A stretch of 64,000 nt of DNA, taken from Shewanella mangrovi (GTDB taxonomy: Bacteria; Pseudomonadota; Gammaproteobacteria; Enterobacterales; Shewanellaceae). Within the stretch, counting starts at the first letter, position 1; every line of letters starts with the position of its first letter. Both the position numbers and the translations under genes were made by a program. This document shows, piece after piece, positions 1 through 8,390 of the stretch. The notes beneath the pieces were generated by a model. That model saw only the letters and a program-made list of their open reading frames with translations, was not told the DNA's origin and made no database searches. The DNA lies in assembly GCF_000753795.1 (NCBI RefSeq), contig NZ_JPEO01000005.1, positions 169,343 to 233,342 of the forward strand, written 5' to 3'.

Positions 1-1247
1 TCCCCTTGTGACAGGCGTTGATCCAGCCACAAACGCAGCGCACTTTGCCAATCTAAACTGTTATTGCCAGCCACCGCAGGTGTACTCGGTTCTTTAAACA
101 GCTCGGGTGGCAGATCCTGCGGCAGAATCTCTTGTCCTGATGCCATCACGGTCAACCAGCGACAGGTGTTTTCCAACTGACGCACGTTACCTGCCCAAGG
201 CAGTTGTTGCAGTTTAGTGGCGGTTTCCTTGGTGAGAACTTTCGCTTCGACACCTATCTCTTTAGCGGCAGCGGTCAGGAAGTGACGCGCCAGCTGCGGA
301 ATATCTTCGCGTCGCTGCGACAGCGGTGGCAGATGAATGCGAATAACGTTCAGGCGATGGAACAAGTCTTCACGAAATTGCCCTTTCTGTACTAACGACT
401 CTAAATCTTGGTGGGTCGCCGCAATAATCCGCACATCAACCCGCACTGGCAGGTGGCCGCCCACGCGATAAAACTGCCCGTCTGCTAATACACGTAACAG
501 TCGGGTTTGTACGTCCAGTGGCATATCGCCAATTTCGTCCAAAAACAGGGTGCCACCATTGGCCTGTTCAAAACGGCCCTGACGCACATTGGCAGCACCA
601 GTAAAGGCGCCTTTTTCGTGGCCGAACAGTTCAGACTCAATCAGGTCTTTCGGAATGGCGGCCATGTTCAATGCAATAAATGGCTGTTCACTGCGCGGAC
701 TATGCTTATGCAGCGCGCCTGCGACCAGTTCCTTACCGGTACCAGACTGGCCGTTAATCAATACGCTGATAGAGGAGCGTGATAAACGGCCAATGGCGCG
801 AAACACCTCCTGCATTGCGGGAGCTTCACCAATGATTTCCGGGGCTTTTAGTTGTGATTCGTCCGGTGGTGGTGAATGCTCAGTCGCATGAGTTAAGGCC
901 CGATCAACTAGCGCAATTGCTTCGTCGATATCAAACGGCTTTGGTAGGTACTCAAAGGCTCCGGCCTGATAAGCGCTCACGGCACTGTCCAGATCTGAGT
1001 GTGCCGTCATGATAATGACCGGAATGTGCGGGAAGTGGGTATTGATGCGTTCCAGCAAGGTTAGCCCGTCAGTACCAGGCATACGGATATCAGACACGAT
1101 CACTCTTGGCTGCGATATTTGCAATGCATCCCAAAGTGATTCAGCCGCGGCAAAGGTCGCACAGCTGATTTTGGCTCCTCGCAAAGCACGCTCTAATACC
1201 CAACGTATAGAGCTGTCATCGTCGAGAATCCACACTTGTTCACTCAT
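1..1247 (-). CDS. ntrC: Nitrogen regulator NtrC (sigma-54 activator), C-terminus cut by window edge
   Basis: Response regulator that, when phosphorylated by NtrB, activates sigma-54 promoters such as that of glnA. About 415 residues are visible from the ATG at 1247. The receiver domain has acidic residues D9-D11, the phospho-acceptor D53 (VSDIRMPG) and the conserved KPF lysine. An AAA+ domain follows, with the Walker A motif GQSGTGKE and the sigma-54 contact loop GAFTGA. The C-terminal Fis-type helix-turn-helix, roughly the last 50 residues of this family, lies off the left edge, so the gene is partial only because of the window. It starts 15 bases downstream of ntrB and is surely cotranscribed with it. 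Confidence 0.95.
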   Translation of the reverse strand, partial: MSEQVWILDDDSSIRWVLERALRGAKISCATFAAAESLWDALQISQPRVIVSDIRMPGTDGLTLLERINTHFPHIPVIIMTAHSDLDSAVSAYQAGAFEYLPKPFDIDEAIALVDRALTHATEHSPPPDESQLKAPEIIGEAPAMQEVFRAIGRLSRSSISVLINGQSGTGKELVAGALHKHSPRSEQPFIALNMAAIPKDLIESELFGHEKGAFTGAANVRQGRFEQANGGTLFLDEIGDMPLDVQTRLLRVLADGQFYRVGGHLPVRVDVRIIAATHQDLESLVQKGQFREDLFHRLNVIRIHLPPLSQRREDIPQLARHFLTAAAKEIGVEAKVLTKETATKLQQLPWAGNVRQLENTCRWLTVMASGQEILPQDLPPELFKEPSTPAVAGNNSLDWQSALRLWLDQRLSQG

Positions 1248-1262
1248 TTTGCTTCCTCTCTG

Positions 1263-2333
1263 TTAGCCCTGTGATGCTTCCTGCTCACGATTAATTGGCA
1301 GGGTTAAAGTAAATTCGGTATGACCTGGGGCGGAATTACAGTCGATACGGCCACCGTGCAAACGCGCGATGTTATGCGCAATCGACAAGCCCAAACCATT
1401 ACCATCTTTTCTGCCTGTTACCATCGGATAAAACAGAGTATCGACCAATTCTGGGGCGATACCTGGGCCATCATCGATAATTGACAGTACGAGTGCCAAC
1501 TTATGGCGCACGGCGCCGATGGTGACCTGATGTGCGGTGCGAGTGCGGATCAAAATATCGCCAGAACGACGTTGCTCCAGCGCCTGCACGGCGTTCTGCA
1601 CAATGTTCAAAATAGCCTGTTGCATCTGATCTTCATCGATAGGCAGATCGGGAATCGATGGATCATAGTCCTGCCGCAACTGAATATGCCGCGGCAGGGT
1701 CAGATTGAGCAGGTTGATCACTTTCTGGATCACCATATGAATATTGATCACCTTGTGCTGCGAAGGCTTTTGCGGCCCTAACAAGCGGTCAACTAAGCTT
1801 CGCAGACGGTCTGCCTGTTCAATGATCAGTGTGGTGAACTCTTTTAAATGCTCATCTGAAAGTTCACGCGATAGCAACTGCGCTGCACCACGCAAACCAC
1901 CCAAAGGGTTCTTAATCTCGTGTGCAAGATTACGTACTAAAAATTGCGCTGCTTGTTGCTGTGCATCGAGCGTCAGCTGCTGATGAATCCGACGTTGTTG
2001 ATCAACCTGACGTAATTCAATAATACTCAGTGCCTTTTCAGTCGTGACTTCAAGTGGTACCAAGGTGAGATCGACAGTGTGATGCTGGCCGTCGAGCGTC
2101 AGCAGTTGTGTGGTATTAACTGTTAACCCTTGGTGTTCTTGCACAGCACTGCGCAATACCTTGGGATCGATCGCCAAGGTTTGTATAAGGTCAGTCAGCG
2201 GTTGCTCTATCAGCTTGTGGCTTGATACGCCTAACAGCTGCTCAGCGGCCGCATTGGCATAGCTCGCTTGCAAATCGGCGTCGATAACCAACACCGCCGT
2301 GACCAGATGATTAAGCAGGGTATTAGTGTCCAT
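1263..2333 (-). CDS. ntrB: Nitrogen sensor histidine kinase/phosphatase NtrB
   Basis: Cytoplasmic sensor kinase (NtrB/GlnL family, 356 residues, full length) that phosphorylates or dephosphorylates NtrC under control of PII. An N-terminal PAS domain (about residues 5-110) is followed by the phospho-acceptor H138 in the H-box LAHEIKNPLGG. The HATPase domain shows the N-box (NIVQNAVQAL), DDGPGIAP, and the GNGLGLSIAHNI lid. No membrane segment is visible, as expected. ntrC follows 15 bases downstream. A perfect NtrC-type palindrome 20 bases upstream of the start suggests autoregulation of the pair. Confidence 0.96.
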   Translation of the reverse strand: MDTNTLLNHLVTAVLVIDADLQASYANAAAEQLLGVSSHKLIEQPLTDLIQTLAIDPKVLRSAVQEHQGLTVNTTQLLTLDGQHHTVDLTLVPLEVTTEKALSIIELRQVDQQRRIHQQLTLDAQQQAAQFLVRNLAHEIKNPLGGLRGAAQLLSRELSDEHLKEFTTLIIEQADRLRSLVDRLLGPQKPSQHKVINIHMVIQKVINLLNLTLPRHIQLRQDYDPSIPDLPIDEDQMQQAILNIVQNAVQALEQRRSGDILIRTRTAHQVTIGAVRHKLALVLSIIDDGPGIAPELVDTLFYPMVTGRKDGNGLGLSIAHNIARLHGGRIDCNSAPGHTEFTLTLPINREQEASQG

Positions 2334-2352
2334 CTGTCATTCCTGAATCAGT

Positions 2353-2369
2353 TGCACCATAATGGTGCA
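2353..2369. promoter_or_regulatory. NtrC binding site upstream of ntrBC
   Basis: The 17-base sequence TGCACCATAATGGTGCA is a perfect palindrome and matches the NtrC consensus (TGCAC, 7-base spacer, GTGCA). It lies 20 bases upstream of the ntrB start. In enterobacteria a similar site lets NtrC repress the secondary ntrBC promoter, so the same role is inferred here. I did not find a convincing sigma-54 promoter next to it. Confidence 0.85.
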
Positions 2370-2458
2370 CTATTCTGGTGCAACCCGCAAGCGGCGTGCT
2401 AGGGCTTATACTTTAGTCGAAATCGTTATATATTGTTGATTTTTATAAACTTAGATTT

Positions 2459-3010
2459 CTATTTTCTGATACTAGGTGCCGCAATTGCCGGTTTTATCAG
2501 TCCAGCTTGGTGCATATAAATAGTGATAGCAGAGCTAGATGCAAGGACTTTGCCGTTTTGCTGAATTACCTTAGCAACAATCTGGTGCTGACCTCGTTCA
2601 ATACCATGCAACTGGAATACAGGTGCCGCTTGCGCTTCGGTGGTGGCAACACCATCGATGTAGAGTTGCAGATAGTGACCGCTGGCAAGGTTAGGAGACA
2701 CTTCGACACTCACAACTAATTCGCCGGGGTTGCTGCGAATAGTGGCATCGTGTTCAGGTGACGTGATTTGTAGTTGGTACTGGATGGCAGGTTGCTCAGT
2801 CTTGGCGGTGGGCTCACCAATATTGAGCGGCTTAGGCACAGGGATCGCCACGCTATTTTGTGTATTCTGATTTAGCTCCACCACTTCAGCATTTGGATGT
2901 GGTTGGTCGGTGAAATGCACTTTGCCATCTTTATCGACCCATTTGTAGATAGCTGCTTGCGCTGCAATCGAAAATAGAGCTAATACTATCAACACGTTAC
3001 GCATGGTCAT
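2459..3010 (-). CDS. DUF4124 domain exported protein
   Basis: Protein of 183 residues with an N-terminal signal peptide (hydrophobic stretch about residues 5-19, ending AQA). It is followed directly by a DUF4124 module with the signature IYKWVDKDGKVHFTDQPH (about residues 21-38). The remainder resembles an immunoglobulin-like exported domain of unknown role. Proteins of this family commonly sit near glnA/ntrBC in Shewanella and relatives; the function is unknown. It lies between the aldehyde reductase gene and ntrB, all on the minus strand. Two in-frame ATG codons (3010 and 3004) are possible starts. Confidence 0.75.
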   Translation of the reverse strand: MTMRNVLIVLALFSIAAQAAIYKWVDKDGKVHFTDQPHPNAEVVELNQNTQNSVAIPVPKPLNIGEPTAKTEQPAIQYQLQITSPEHDATIRSNPGELVVSVEVSPNLASGHYLQLYIDGVATTEAQAAPVFQLHGIERGQHQIVAKVIQQNGKVLASSSAITIYMHQAGLIKPAIAAPSIRK

Positions 3011-3063
3011 TATTCCATTATGCCTAGTCCTCTCAATATAGCGTATTTTTTGCGCTAAGAGTA

Positions 3064-4230
3064 TCAGCTCGGTGCGATACTATGCTCGAGAATGGTTTGG
3101 CTCATCTCTAGGGTGATGTTTTTATGCTCACCTAGTTGGGTCATGCCGCTACGTGCTAGGTTATCGAGTACCGGCTGCAGATCATTGGCATTAATGTCGT
3201 AATCACGTAGCCAAGTGCGCAGGCCCATCTGTTCAAAAAATTCCCGGGTTTTACTGATAGCTGCCGCAATCTTGTCATCATCGTTACCATCGCACAGTTG
3301 CCACACACGTTCGGCGTATTGCAGCAGCTTGTCGCGTTTGGCATCGCGAAACATCTGCAGCAAAGTTGGCAACACAATTGCCAGAGTGACCGCATGGTCG
3401 AGGCCAAAAATCGCCGTTAACTCATGGCCAATCTTATGAGTCGCCCAATCTTGGGGCACACCGGAGCAGATCAAACCGTTATGGCACAGGGTGGTTGCCA
3501 GCATCAGATTGGCGCGTATGTCATAGTCGTGCGGATTCGCCAACGCTTGTGGGCCCGTGTCTTTGAGCGTGATCAGCAGGCTTTCGGCAAAACGGTCCTG
3601 TACCGCCGCGTTAACGGGAAAAGTTAGGTACTGCTCGCAGACATGAATAAAGGCATCGACGACGCCATTAGCCAGTTGTGTCGCAGGCAGACTGTAGGAC
3701 TTTTCCGGATCCAAAATCGCAAACTGCGGGAACACTTGCGGATTGCGGAATGAACGCTTGGCTTGAATGCTGTAACGGCTAATGACGCTGCCGTTGTTAT
3801 TCTCTGAGCTGGTGGCAGGGAAGGTTTGTACCACACCAACTGGCAACGCGGCATTGATATGCTTGCCGTAGGTTTCTAAGATTTCCCATGGTTCGCCCTG
3901 GTAGCAGGCCGCGGCGGCCACAAACTTGGTGCCGTCGATGACGGAGCCGCCGCCGACTGCAAGCAAAAAGCCGATATTCTGTTGTTTAATCAACGCAACT
4001 GCTGGCATCAACTGGTCATAGTCAGGATTCGCCTGAATACCATTAAATTCAAACAGTGCATAGTCACTGAGCGCTGCGCGTACTTCGGCTAACGTGCCAT
4101 TTCGTTCGGCACTTTGGCCGCCATAGAGAATAAGCACTTTGGTATCGGCTGGGATCAGCTTAGGCAGTTCGTTAATACTGCCTTTGCCAAATACCAGTCG
4201 GGTTGGATTGTAAAATTGGAAGTTGTACAT
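3064..4230 (-). CDS. yqhD: Iron-containing alcohol dehydrogenase / aldehyde reductase, YqhD type
   Basis: NADPH-dependent reductase of short aldehydes to alcohols, 388 residues from the ATG at 4230. Residue order closely follows E. coli YqhD: FYNPTRLVFGKGSI at the N-terminus, nucleotide-binding GGGSVIDGTKF, NGVVDAFIHVCEQY, and metal-ligand segments VPQDWATHKIGHELTA and GLDHAVTLAIVLP. An in-frame extension to 4320 exists, but the family N-terminus begins at MYNFQ, so the shorter start is chosen. The gene starts 4 bases downstream of the FUSC gene stop, implying cotranscription. Role inferred: aldehyde detoxification. Confidence 0.9.
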   Translation of the reverse strand: MYNFQFYNPTRLVFGKGSINELPKLIPADTKVLILYGGQSAERNGTLAEVRAALSDYALFEFNGIQANPDYDQLMPAVALIKQQNIGFLLAVGGGSVIDGTKFVAAAACYQGEPWEILETYGKHINAALPVGVVQTFPATSSENNNGSVISRYSIQAKRSFRNPQVFPQFAILDPEKSYSLPATQLANGVVDAFIHVCEQYLTFPVNAAVQDRFAESLLITLKDTGPQALANPHDYDIRANLMLATTLCHNGLICSGVPQDWATHKIGHELTAIFGLDHAVTLAIVLPTLLQMFRDAKRDKLLQYAERVWQLCDGNDDDKIAAAISKTREFFEQMGLRTWLRDYDINANDLQPVLDNLARSGMTQLGEHKNITLEMSQTILEHSIAPS

Positions 4231-4234
4231 ACTG

Positions 4235-6193
4235 CTATTCCGTCGGGTGATGGCGTATGTCCGGCTCCTGCATAAGAGAAAAAGGACGTTGCCAATTAAG
4301 CCACTGATAAAGTTCGGCAATGTCTTGCATCAGCCAGTGATGCAGTTGATCAGCACAAGGTAGCGGTTGTGCCAGCATTGACCAGCGAGGATGCATACGC
4401 TGTTTGAACAAGGGCATCCAAGCACTGAGTTGTTGCGCGAGGCTGCTGAGTTCGCCGCGTTGCTGCTGGCGGGCGACCACCACCAGCGTACAGTGAAGCG
4501 TCAGCCCAAGCCAGAGGAAACTCTGCCAGTCGGCGAGTTCCCGTTGCGACATATTGGGTTCGAGGCGCATATAACTGACTTCTTGTCCCAATTGCCGCAG
4601 CGCGCGGTGCGCCTGCCAACGCAGGGCTCGGTTGCGCTGCCCCTGAGCCAATTGCTGCAGCCATTGTTGTTCCAGATCGATAAAACTGAGCACGTAGCTG
4701 TCGATCCAGCGGCGCGTCCAGCTCGGGATAAACAGGTGCATAGCGAGAAAAGCAATCAAGGCACCAGTGAGTGTGTCGATAGTACGGTACAGTGCGATCA
4801 AGGGATCTGAAGGCAACAGCAAGGTGATAGCAAAGACCATCAATACCGTGACCCAAAATACGTGGATTTCGTAGCGCGCTTTGTAATAGGTAGCAAAGGC
4901 AAGAAATACGACTACGCAGGTAGCTGGCAGCAGCCAGACTCCTGTGCCGAGATACCAGACCAAGCCCAGCGATACTAATGAGCCGATAAGCGTGCCATAT
5001 AGACGCCCCCAAATGCGCGCCTGCAGTTGTCCCAACGGCGCTACCATTAGCACGATAAAGGCGGTTAGCGTGACCCAAAAACCTTGCGGTAGTTGCAGTA
5101 ACTCAACCACGAGTTGGCAGATTGCCAAGGTAAACAAAATACGTAATCCATGATGCCATTCGCGCGAGCCTTTCTTCAGTGCTAAACGCCATTGGCTGAC
5201 AATACTTTCATGATCAGACGGCCAAATCAGTGACAATAATTGACGCCATTCATCATCGAGCGGCGCCGAGAGATCTTGCGCGCGCTGCATCTGCTGCTCC
5301 ACGGTTTGCAGAATACGCTGGTATTCCTCAATCATCGGCACTTCTGGCAAAGCGTCCCCCTGCTTAACGTAGGCGTGCCAATTTTCGGCAAACTGCAGCA
5401 AATATTGCTGCAGTTGAAATTGCGCCTCGCCGCTAGACATCTGCTGCACTCGACCAATTTCTTCCATTGCTTCAATTAGTTGTAACACTGTACGCAACTG
5501 CTTGGCGATCTGTTCGACTTCTTCAGTATCCGGCATTTCCAGCAGCCAGTGAGACAACACAGCAATGCTGTCGTCGAGCTGTTCTCGCCTTGCGAGTCGT
5601 TGACCCACATTGCTTGCCACAGAATGGTGCAACATATCGCACCAATGGCCAAAGGCGAGTTGTACCTTGCTAAGCAGCTGTTGCCCTTGACGTACACTCA
5701 GCCACGGCCCAGCAATCACTGCAGAAATCATCGCCAGCCAGCTACCAAAAGCGGTGGAAATTAGTACCATCTGCCAACTGCTGCCGTTATCCAGCAGATG
5801 CAAGGCGCAGATAAGTGAGAAACCCGCGTTATAAGTGAGTAGCTGAATGTAACGGCGTTGGTTGGAGCACAAGCCATAGAGCAAGCCGATGGCGCACAAA
5901 AGCGCCACCCCAAGCAGATGGTGATACAGACTGAGCAGTGACAGCGCCGCGGTAACACAGCACACCGTGGCTGATTTGCTTAGTAATTCAAAGCGTTTCG
6001 GATAAGCAAGGTTACGCCCTTGCACGCCGACTAACCAAGCTGACACCATCGCATTAACCCCAGCGGTGGTATTTCCTAAAAATGCAAAAAATAGCAGCCC
6101 GACCATCATAGGTAGGCCAATACGCAGTCCTTCTGGCAGATCGGCGCGATCTGGCAGCCACTGGACTAAGCGATGTAATCTTTGAGCGAACAT
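4235..6193 (-). CDS. FUSC-family inner membrane protein (YccS/AaeB-like)
   Basis: Protein of 652 residues with the duplicated FUSC layout. A first cluster of hydrophobic helices (about residues 25-175) is followed by a soluble, Gln-rich helical segment (about 175-345). A second membrane cluster (about 350-495) contains the typical RIWGRLYGTLIGSLVSL motif, and a cytoplasmic tail follows. Members include YccS and the aromatic carboxylic acid exporter AaeB; the substrate here cannot be told from sequence. It is coupled to the YqhD-type reductase downstream (4-base gap), which hints at a joint role in handling toxic organics, but that is inference. Confidence 0.8.
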   Translation of the reverse strand: MFAQRLHRLVQWLPDRADLPEGLRIGLPMMVGLLFFAFLGNTTAGVNAMVSAWLVGVQGRNLAYPKRFELLSKSATVCCVTAALSLLSLYHHLLGVALLCAIGLLYGLCSNQRRYIQLLTYNAGFSLICALHLLDNGSSWQMVLISTAFGSWLAMISAVIAGPWLSVRQGQQLLSKVQLAFGHWCDMLHHSVASNVGQRLARREQLDDSIAVLSHWLLEMPDTEEVEQIAKQLRTVLQLIEAMEEIGRVQQMSSGEAQFQLQQYLLQFAENWHAYVKQGDALPEVPMIEEYQRILQTVEQQMQRAQDLSAPLDDEWRQLLSLIWPSDHESIVSQWRLALKKGSREWHHGLRILFTLAICQLVVELLQLPQGFWVTLTAFIVLMVAPLGQLQARIWGRLYGTLIGSLVSLGLVWYLGTGVWLLPATCVVVFLAFATYYKARYEIHVFWVTVLMVFAITLLLPSDPLIALYRTIDTLTGALIAFLAMHLFIPSWTRRWIDSYVLSFIDLEQQWLQQLAQGQRNRALRWQAHRALRQLGQEVSYMRLEPNMSQRELADWQSFLWLGLTLHCTLVVVARQQQRGELSSLAQQLSAWMPLFKQRMHPRWSMLAQPLPCADQLHHWLMQDIAELYQWLNWQRPFSLMQEPDIRHHPTE

Positions 6194-6337
6194 GTAATAG
6201 GTATGCTGAGGAAGCGAAAAGTAAGAATCACAATGTTACGGCCTTGCAGGTTACGGCACATTGTCACCGCAGAGAAGATTTGAACTGGCTCACAGTTTTT
6301 CGCTGGCTGAGCTGCCGTTTTCATCTCGACAAAAGTA

Positions 6338-6363
6338 GAGCCCCAGACCTAAGTCTGGGGCTC
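6338..6363. terminator. Bidirectional rho-independent terminator downstream of glnA
   Basis: Perfect inverted repeat with arms GAGCCCCAGAC and GTCTGGGGCTC around a 4-base loop. It is followed by TTTTCTTTTT on the plus strand and by a short T-rich tract on the minus strand. It lies 56 bases beyond the glnA stop and before the FUSC gene, so it should end glnA transcription. Confidence 0.85.
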
Positions 6364-6418
6364 TTTTCTTTTTATAGTCACCGGTGGCTTGACTCACCGA
6401 CGATTGCAGGGCAATCGA

Positions 6419-7828
6419 TTACAGGCTGTAATATAGTTCAAACTCAAGTGGGTGAACTGTGCGGTTGATTTTCTCAGCTTCTGCAGTTTTCAGTGCGATG
6501 TATGAATCGATGAAGTCATCAGTGAATACGCCGCCTTTAGTCAAGAACTCACGGTCAGCATCCAGTGCTGCCAGTGCTACGTCCAGAGACTCAGCCACTT
6601 GTGGGATTGCTGCAGCTTCTTCAGCTGGCAGATCGTACAAGTCTTTATCCATAGCATCGCCTGGGTGGATCTTGTTTTGGATACCATCCAAACCAGCCAT
6701 CATCAGTGCAGAGAACGCCAAGTATGGGTTCGCCATTGGATCTGGGAAGCGAGTCTCAATACGACGTGCTTTTGGTGATGGTACTACTGGAATACGGATA
6801 GAAGCACTACGGTTACGTGCTGAGTAAGCCAGCATTACTGGCGCTTCGAAGTGAGGTACCAGACGTTTGTAAGAGTTGGTGCTTGGGTTGGTGAATGCGT
6901 TCAGCGCGCGAGCGTGCTTGATGATACCACCGATGTAGTACAAACAAGTTTCAGACAGACCACCGTATTTGTCACCAGCGAACAGGTTCACACCGTCTTT
7001 CGCCAGAGATTGGTGCACGTGCATACCTGAACCGTTGTCACCCATGATAGGTTTTGGCATGAAGGTAGCAGTTTTGCCATAAGCGTGTGCCATGTTGTGC
7101 ACAACATATTTCAGGGTCAGGATTTCATCTGCTTTTGAAGTCAGAGTGTTGAAACGTGTAGCGATCTCGTTTTGACCAGCAGTTGCCACTTCGTGGTGGT
7201 GAGCTTCAACCACTTGACCCATCTCTTCCAATACCAGACAGGTCGCACTGCGCCAGTCTTGTGAAGAGTCAACTGGTGGTACTGGGAAGTAACCGCCTTT
7301 AACAGTAGGACGGTGGCCAGTGTTGCCATCTTCGTATTCGTTAGCTGAGCTCCAAGCGGCTTCTTTAGCGCCAACTTTGTAGAAGTTGCCTGACATGTCT
7401 GAGCCGAAGCGTACATCGTCAAACAGGAAGAATTCTGGTTCTGGGCCAATCAATACAGTGTCAGCAATACCGGTAGACTTCAGATATTCTTCCGCTTTTT
7501 TAGCGATAGAACGTGGGTCACGGTCGTAACCTTGCATGGTTGCTGGTTCGAGGATGTCACAACGGATGATCGCTGTGGTTTCTTCGAAGAATGGATCCAG
7601 TACGAAAGTATCTACGTCTGGCATCAGTACCATGTCTGATTCGTTAATGCCTTTCCAGCCAGCGATTGAAGAGCCGTCAAACATTTTACCATCTTCAAAG
7701 AAGTCGGCATCTACTTGATGGGCAGGAACAGAAACGTGCTGTTCTTTACCTTTGGTGTCACAAAAACGCAGATCAACAAATTTTACTTCCAACTCTTTTA
7801 GTTGGTTCAGTACCGATTCAACTGACAT
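6419..7828 (-). CDS. glnA: Glutamine synthetase, type I
   Basis: Glutamine synthetase (469 residues, the normal GSI length), forming glutamine from glutamate, ammonia and ATP as a dodecamer. Visible signatures: [12 protein letters not shown] near residue 50, the metal-site region [10 protein letters not shown], the ATP-binding [16 protein letters not shown], and the NRSASIRIP catalytic segment. The adenylylation site lies in DKDLYDLP (Tyr near residue 398), so activity should also be controlled by GlnE. The gene is preceded by a sigma-54 promoter and two NtrC sites and followed by a strong terminator. Unlike E. coli glnA, it is separated from ntrBC by three other genes. Confidence 0.98.
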   Translation of the reverse strand: MSVESVLNQLKELEVKFVDLRFCDTKGKEQHVSVPAHQVDADFFEDGKMFDGSSIAGWKGINESDMVLMPDVDTFVLDPFFEETTAIIRCDILEPATMQGYDRDPRSIAKKAEEYLKSTGIADTVLIGPEPEFFLFDDVRFGSDMSGNFYKVGAKEAAWSSANEYEDGNTGHRPTVKGGYFPVPPVDSSQDWRSATCLVLEEMGQVVEAHHHEVATAGQNEIATRFNTLTSKADEILTLKYVVHNMAHAYGKTATFMPKPIMGDNGSGMHVHQSLAKDGVNLFAGDKYGGLSETCLYYIGGIIKHARALNAFTNPSTNSYKRLVPHFEAPVMLAYSARNRSASIRIPVVPSPKARRIETRFPDPMANPYLAFSALMMAGLDGIQNKIHPGDAMDKDLYDLPAEEAAAIPQVAESLDVALAALDADREFLTKGGVFTDDFIDSYIALKTAEAEKINRTVHPLEFELYYSL

Positions 7829-7922
7829 TCTAAAGCCTCCGGATAGGGTATAGATTCGGCCCTTAGTTTACTTGGTGTAAGTTCAACGACTGGCGCTATC
7901 TTCAATTTCAAGGCCAATAACG

Positions 7923-7938
7923 AGCCAGAATCGTGCCA
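7923..7938 (-). promoter_or_regulatory. Sigma-54 promoter of glnA
   Basis: On the minus strand the sequence reads TGGCACGATTCTGGCT. The invariant GG (-24) and GC (-12) are exactly 10 bases apart, and it has one mismatch to the TGGCACG-N4-TTGCW consensus. Transcription would begin about 84 bases upstream of the glnA ATG. Two NtrC-like sites lie at about -90 to -127, the arrangement known for glnAp2. Confidence 0.8.
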
Positions 7939-8001
7939 GCTTTTTAACACGCTGATATACAAGGGCATGTTCAAATTTGGGGCAGGTTTACAAATCTTAT
8001 T

Positions 8002-8039
8002 TGCACTTATTTGGTGCTTTATCGCTCCGAAATGGTGCA
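8002..8039. promoter_or_regulatory. Paired NtrC enhancer sites upstream of glnA
   Basis: Site 1 is 8002-8018 (TGCACTTATTTGGTGCT, one arm base off). Site 2 is 8023-8039 (CGCTCCGAAATGGTGCA, one arm perfect and one weak). The centres are 21 bases apart, two helical turns, so two NtrC dimers would bind the same face of the helix. Together with the sigma-54 promoter at 7923-7938 this is a standard NtrC enhancer. Confidence 0.75.
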
Positions 8040-8390
8040 AAAATTTGGTTTTGTGGTGTTATTCCGGCTTTATGAAGTTCCATCAGAATGCCGGTGTTCC
8101 TGTCATCCCCTCGTCAGCTAGATTAGATGGGCACGGTTACTAAATCAACAGGATCGGCAACGTAACTTCAAAATCATTGTAGATTCTGAAATAAAACGGC
8201 CTTTTAAATTTTATGAGATCTAGATCAAAGTTTTTTCTGTTCAATATTATCTTTGTCGAATAGAGCTGTATCAGCAGGCGCAACAAGGTTCTGTGCCAAC
8301 ATAAGTACGCGAACAATTCGATTTGTATGATGTAGTAATGCCCCACAATGGTGATTGTTGCTCCACAAGCGAGAGAAACAAGTTTGTGGG
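8040..8390. other. Intergenic stretch with no gene seen
   Basis: About 350 AT-rich bases between the glnA enhancer and the 3' end of the GGDEF-EAL gene. A possible 96-codon minus-strand frame (8140-8430) overlaps the GGDEF-EAL stop and has no recognisable motif, so I do not call it. I see no convincing terminator hairpin for the GGDEF-EAL gene here. Confidence 0.5.

Noticed and set aside
4235..6193. Plus-strand frames inside the FUSC gene as separate genes
   Set aside because: They are opposite-frame shadows of a gene with a clear membrane-protein pattern.
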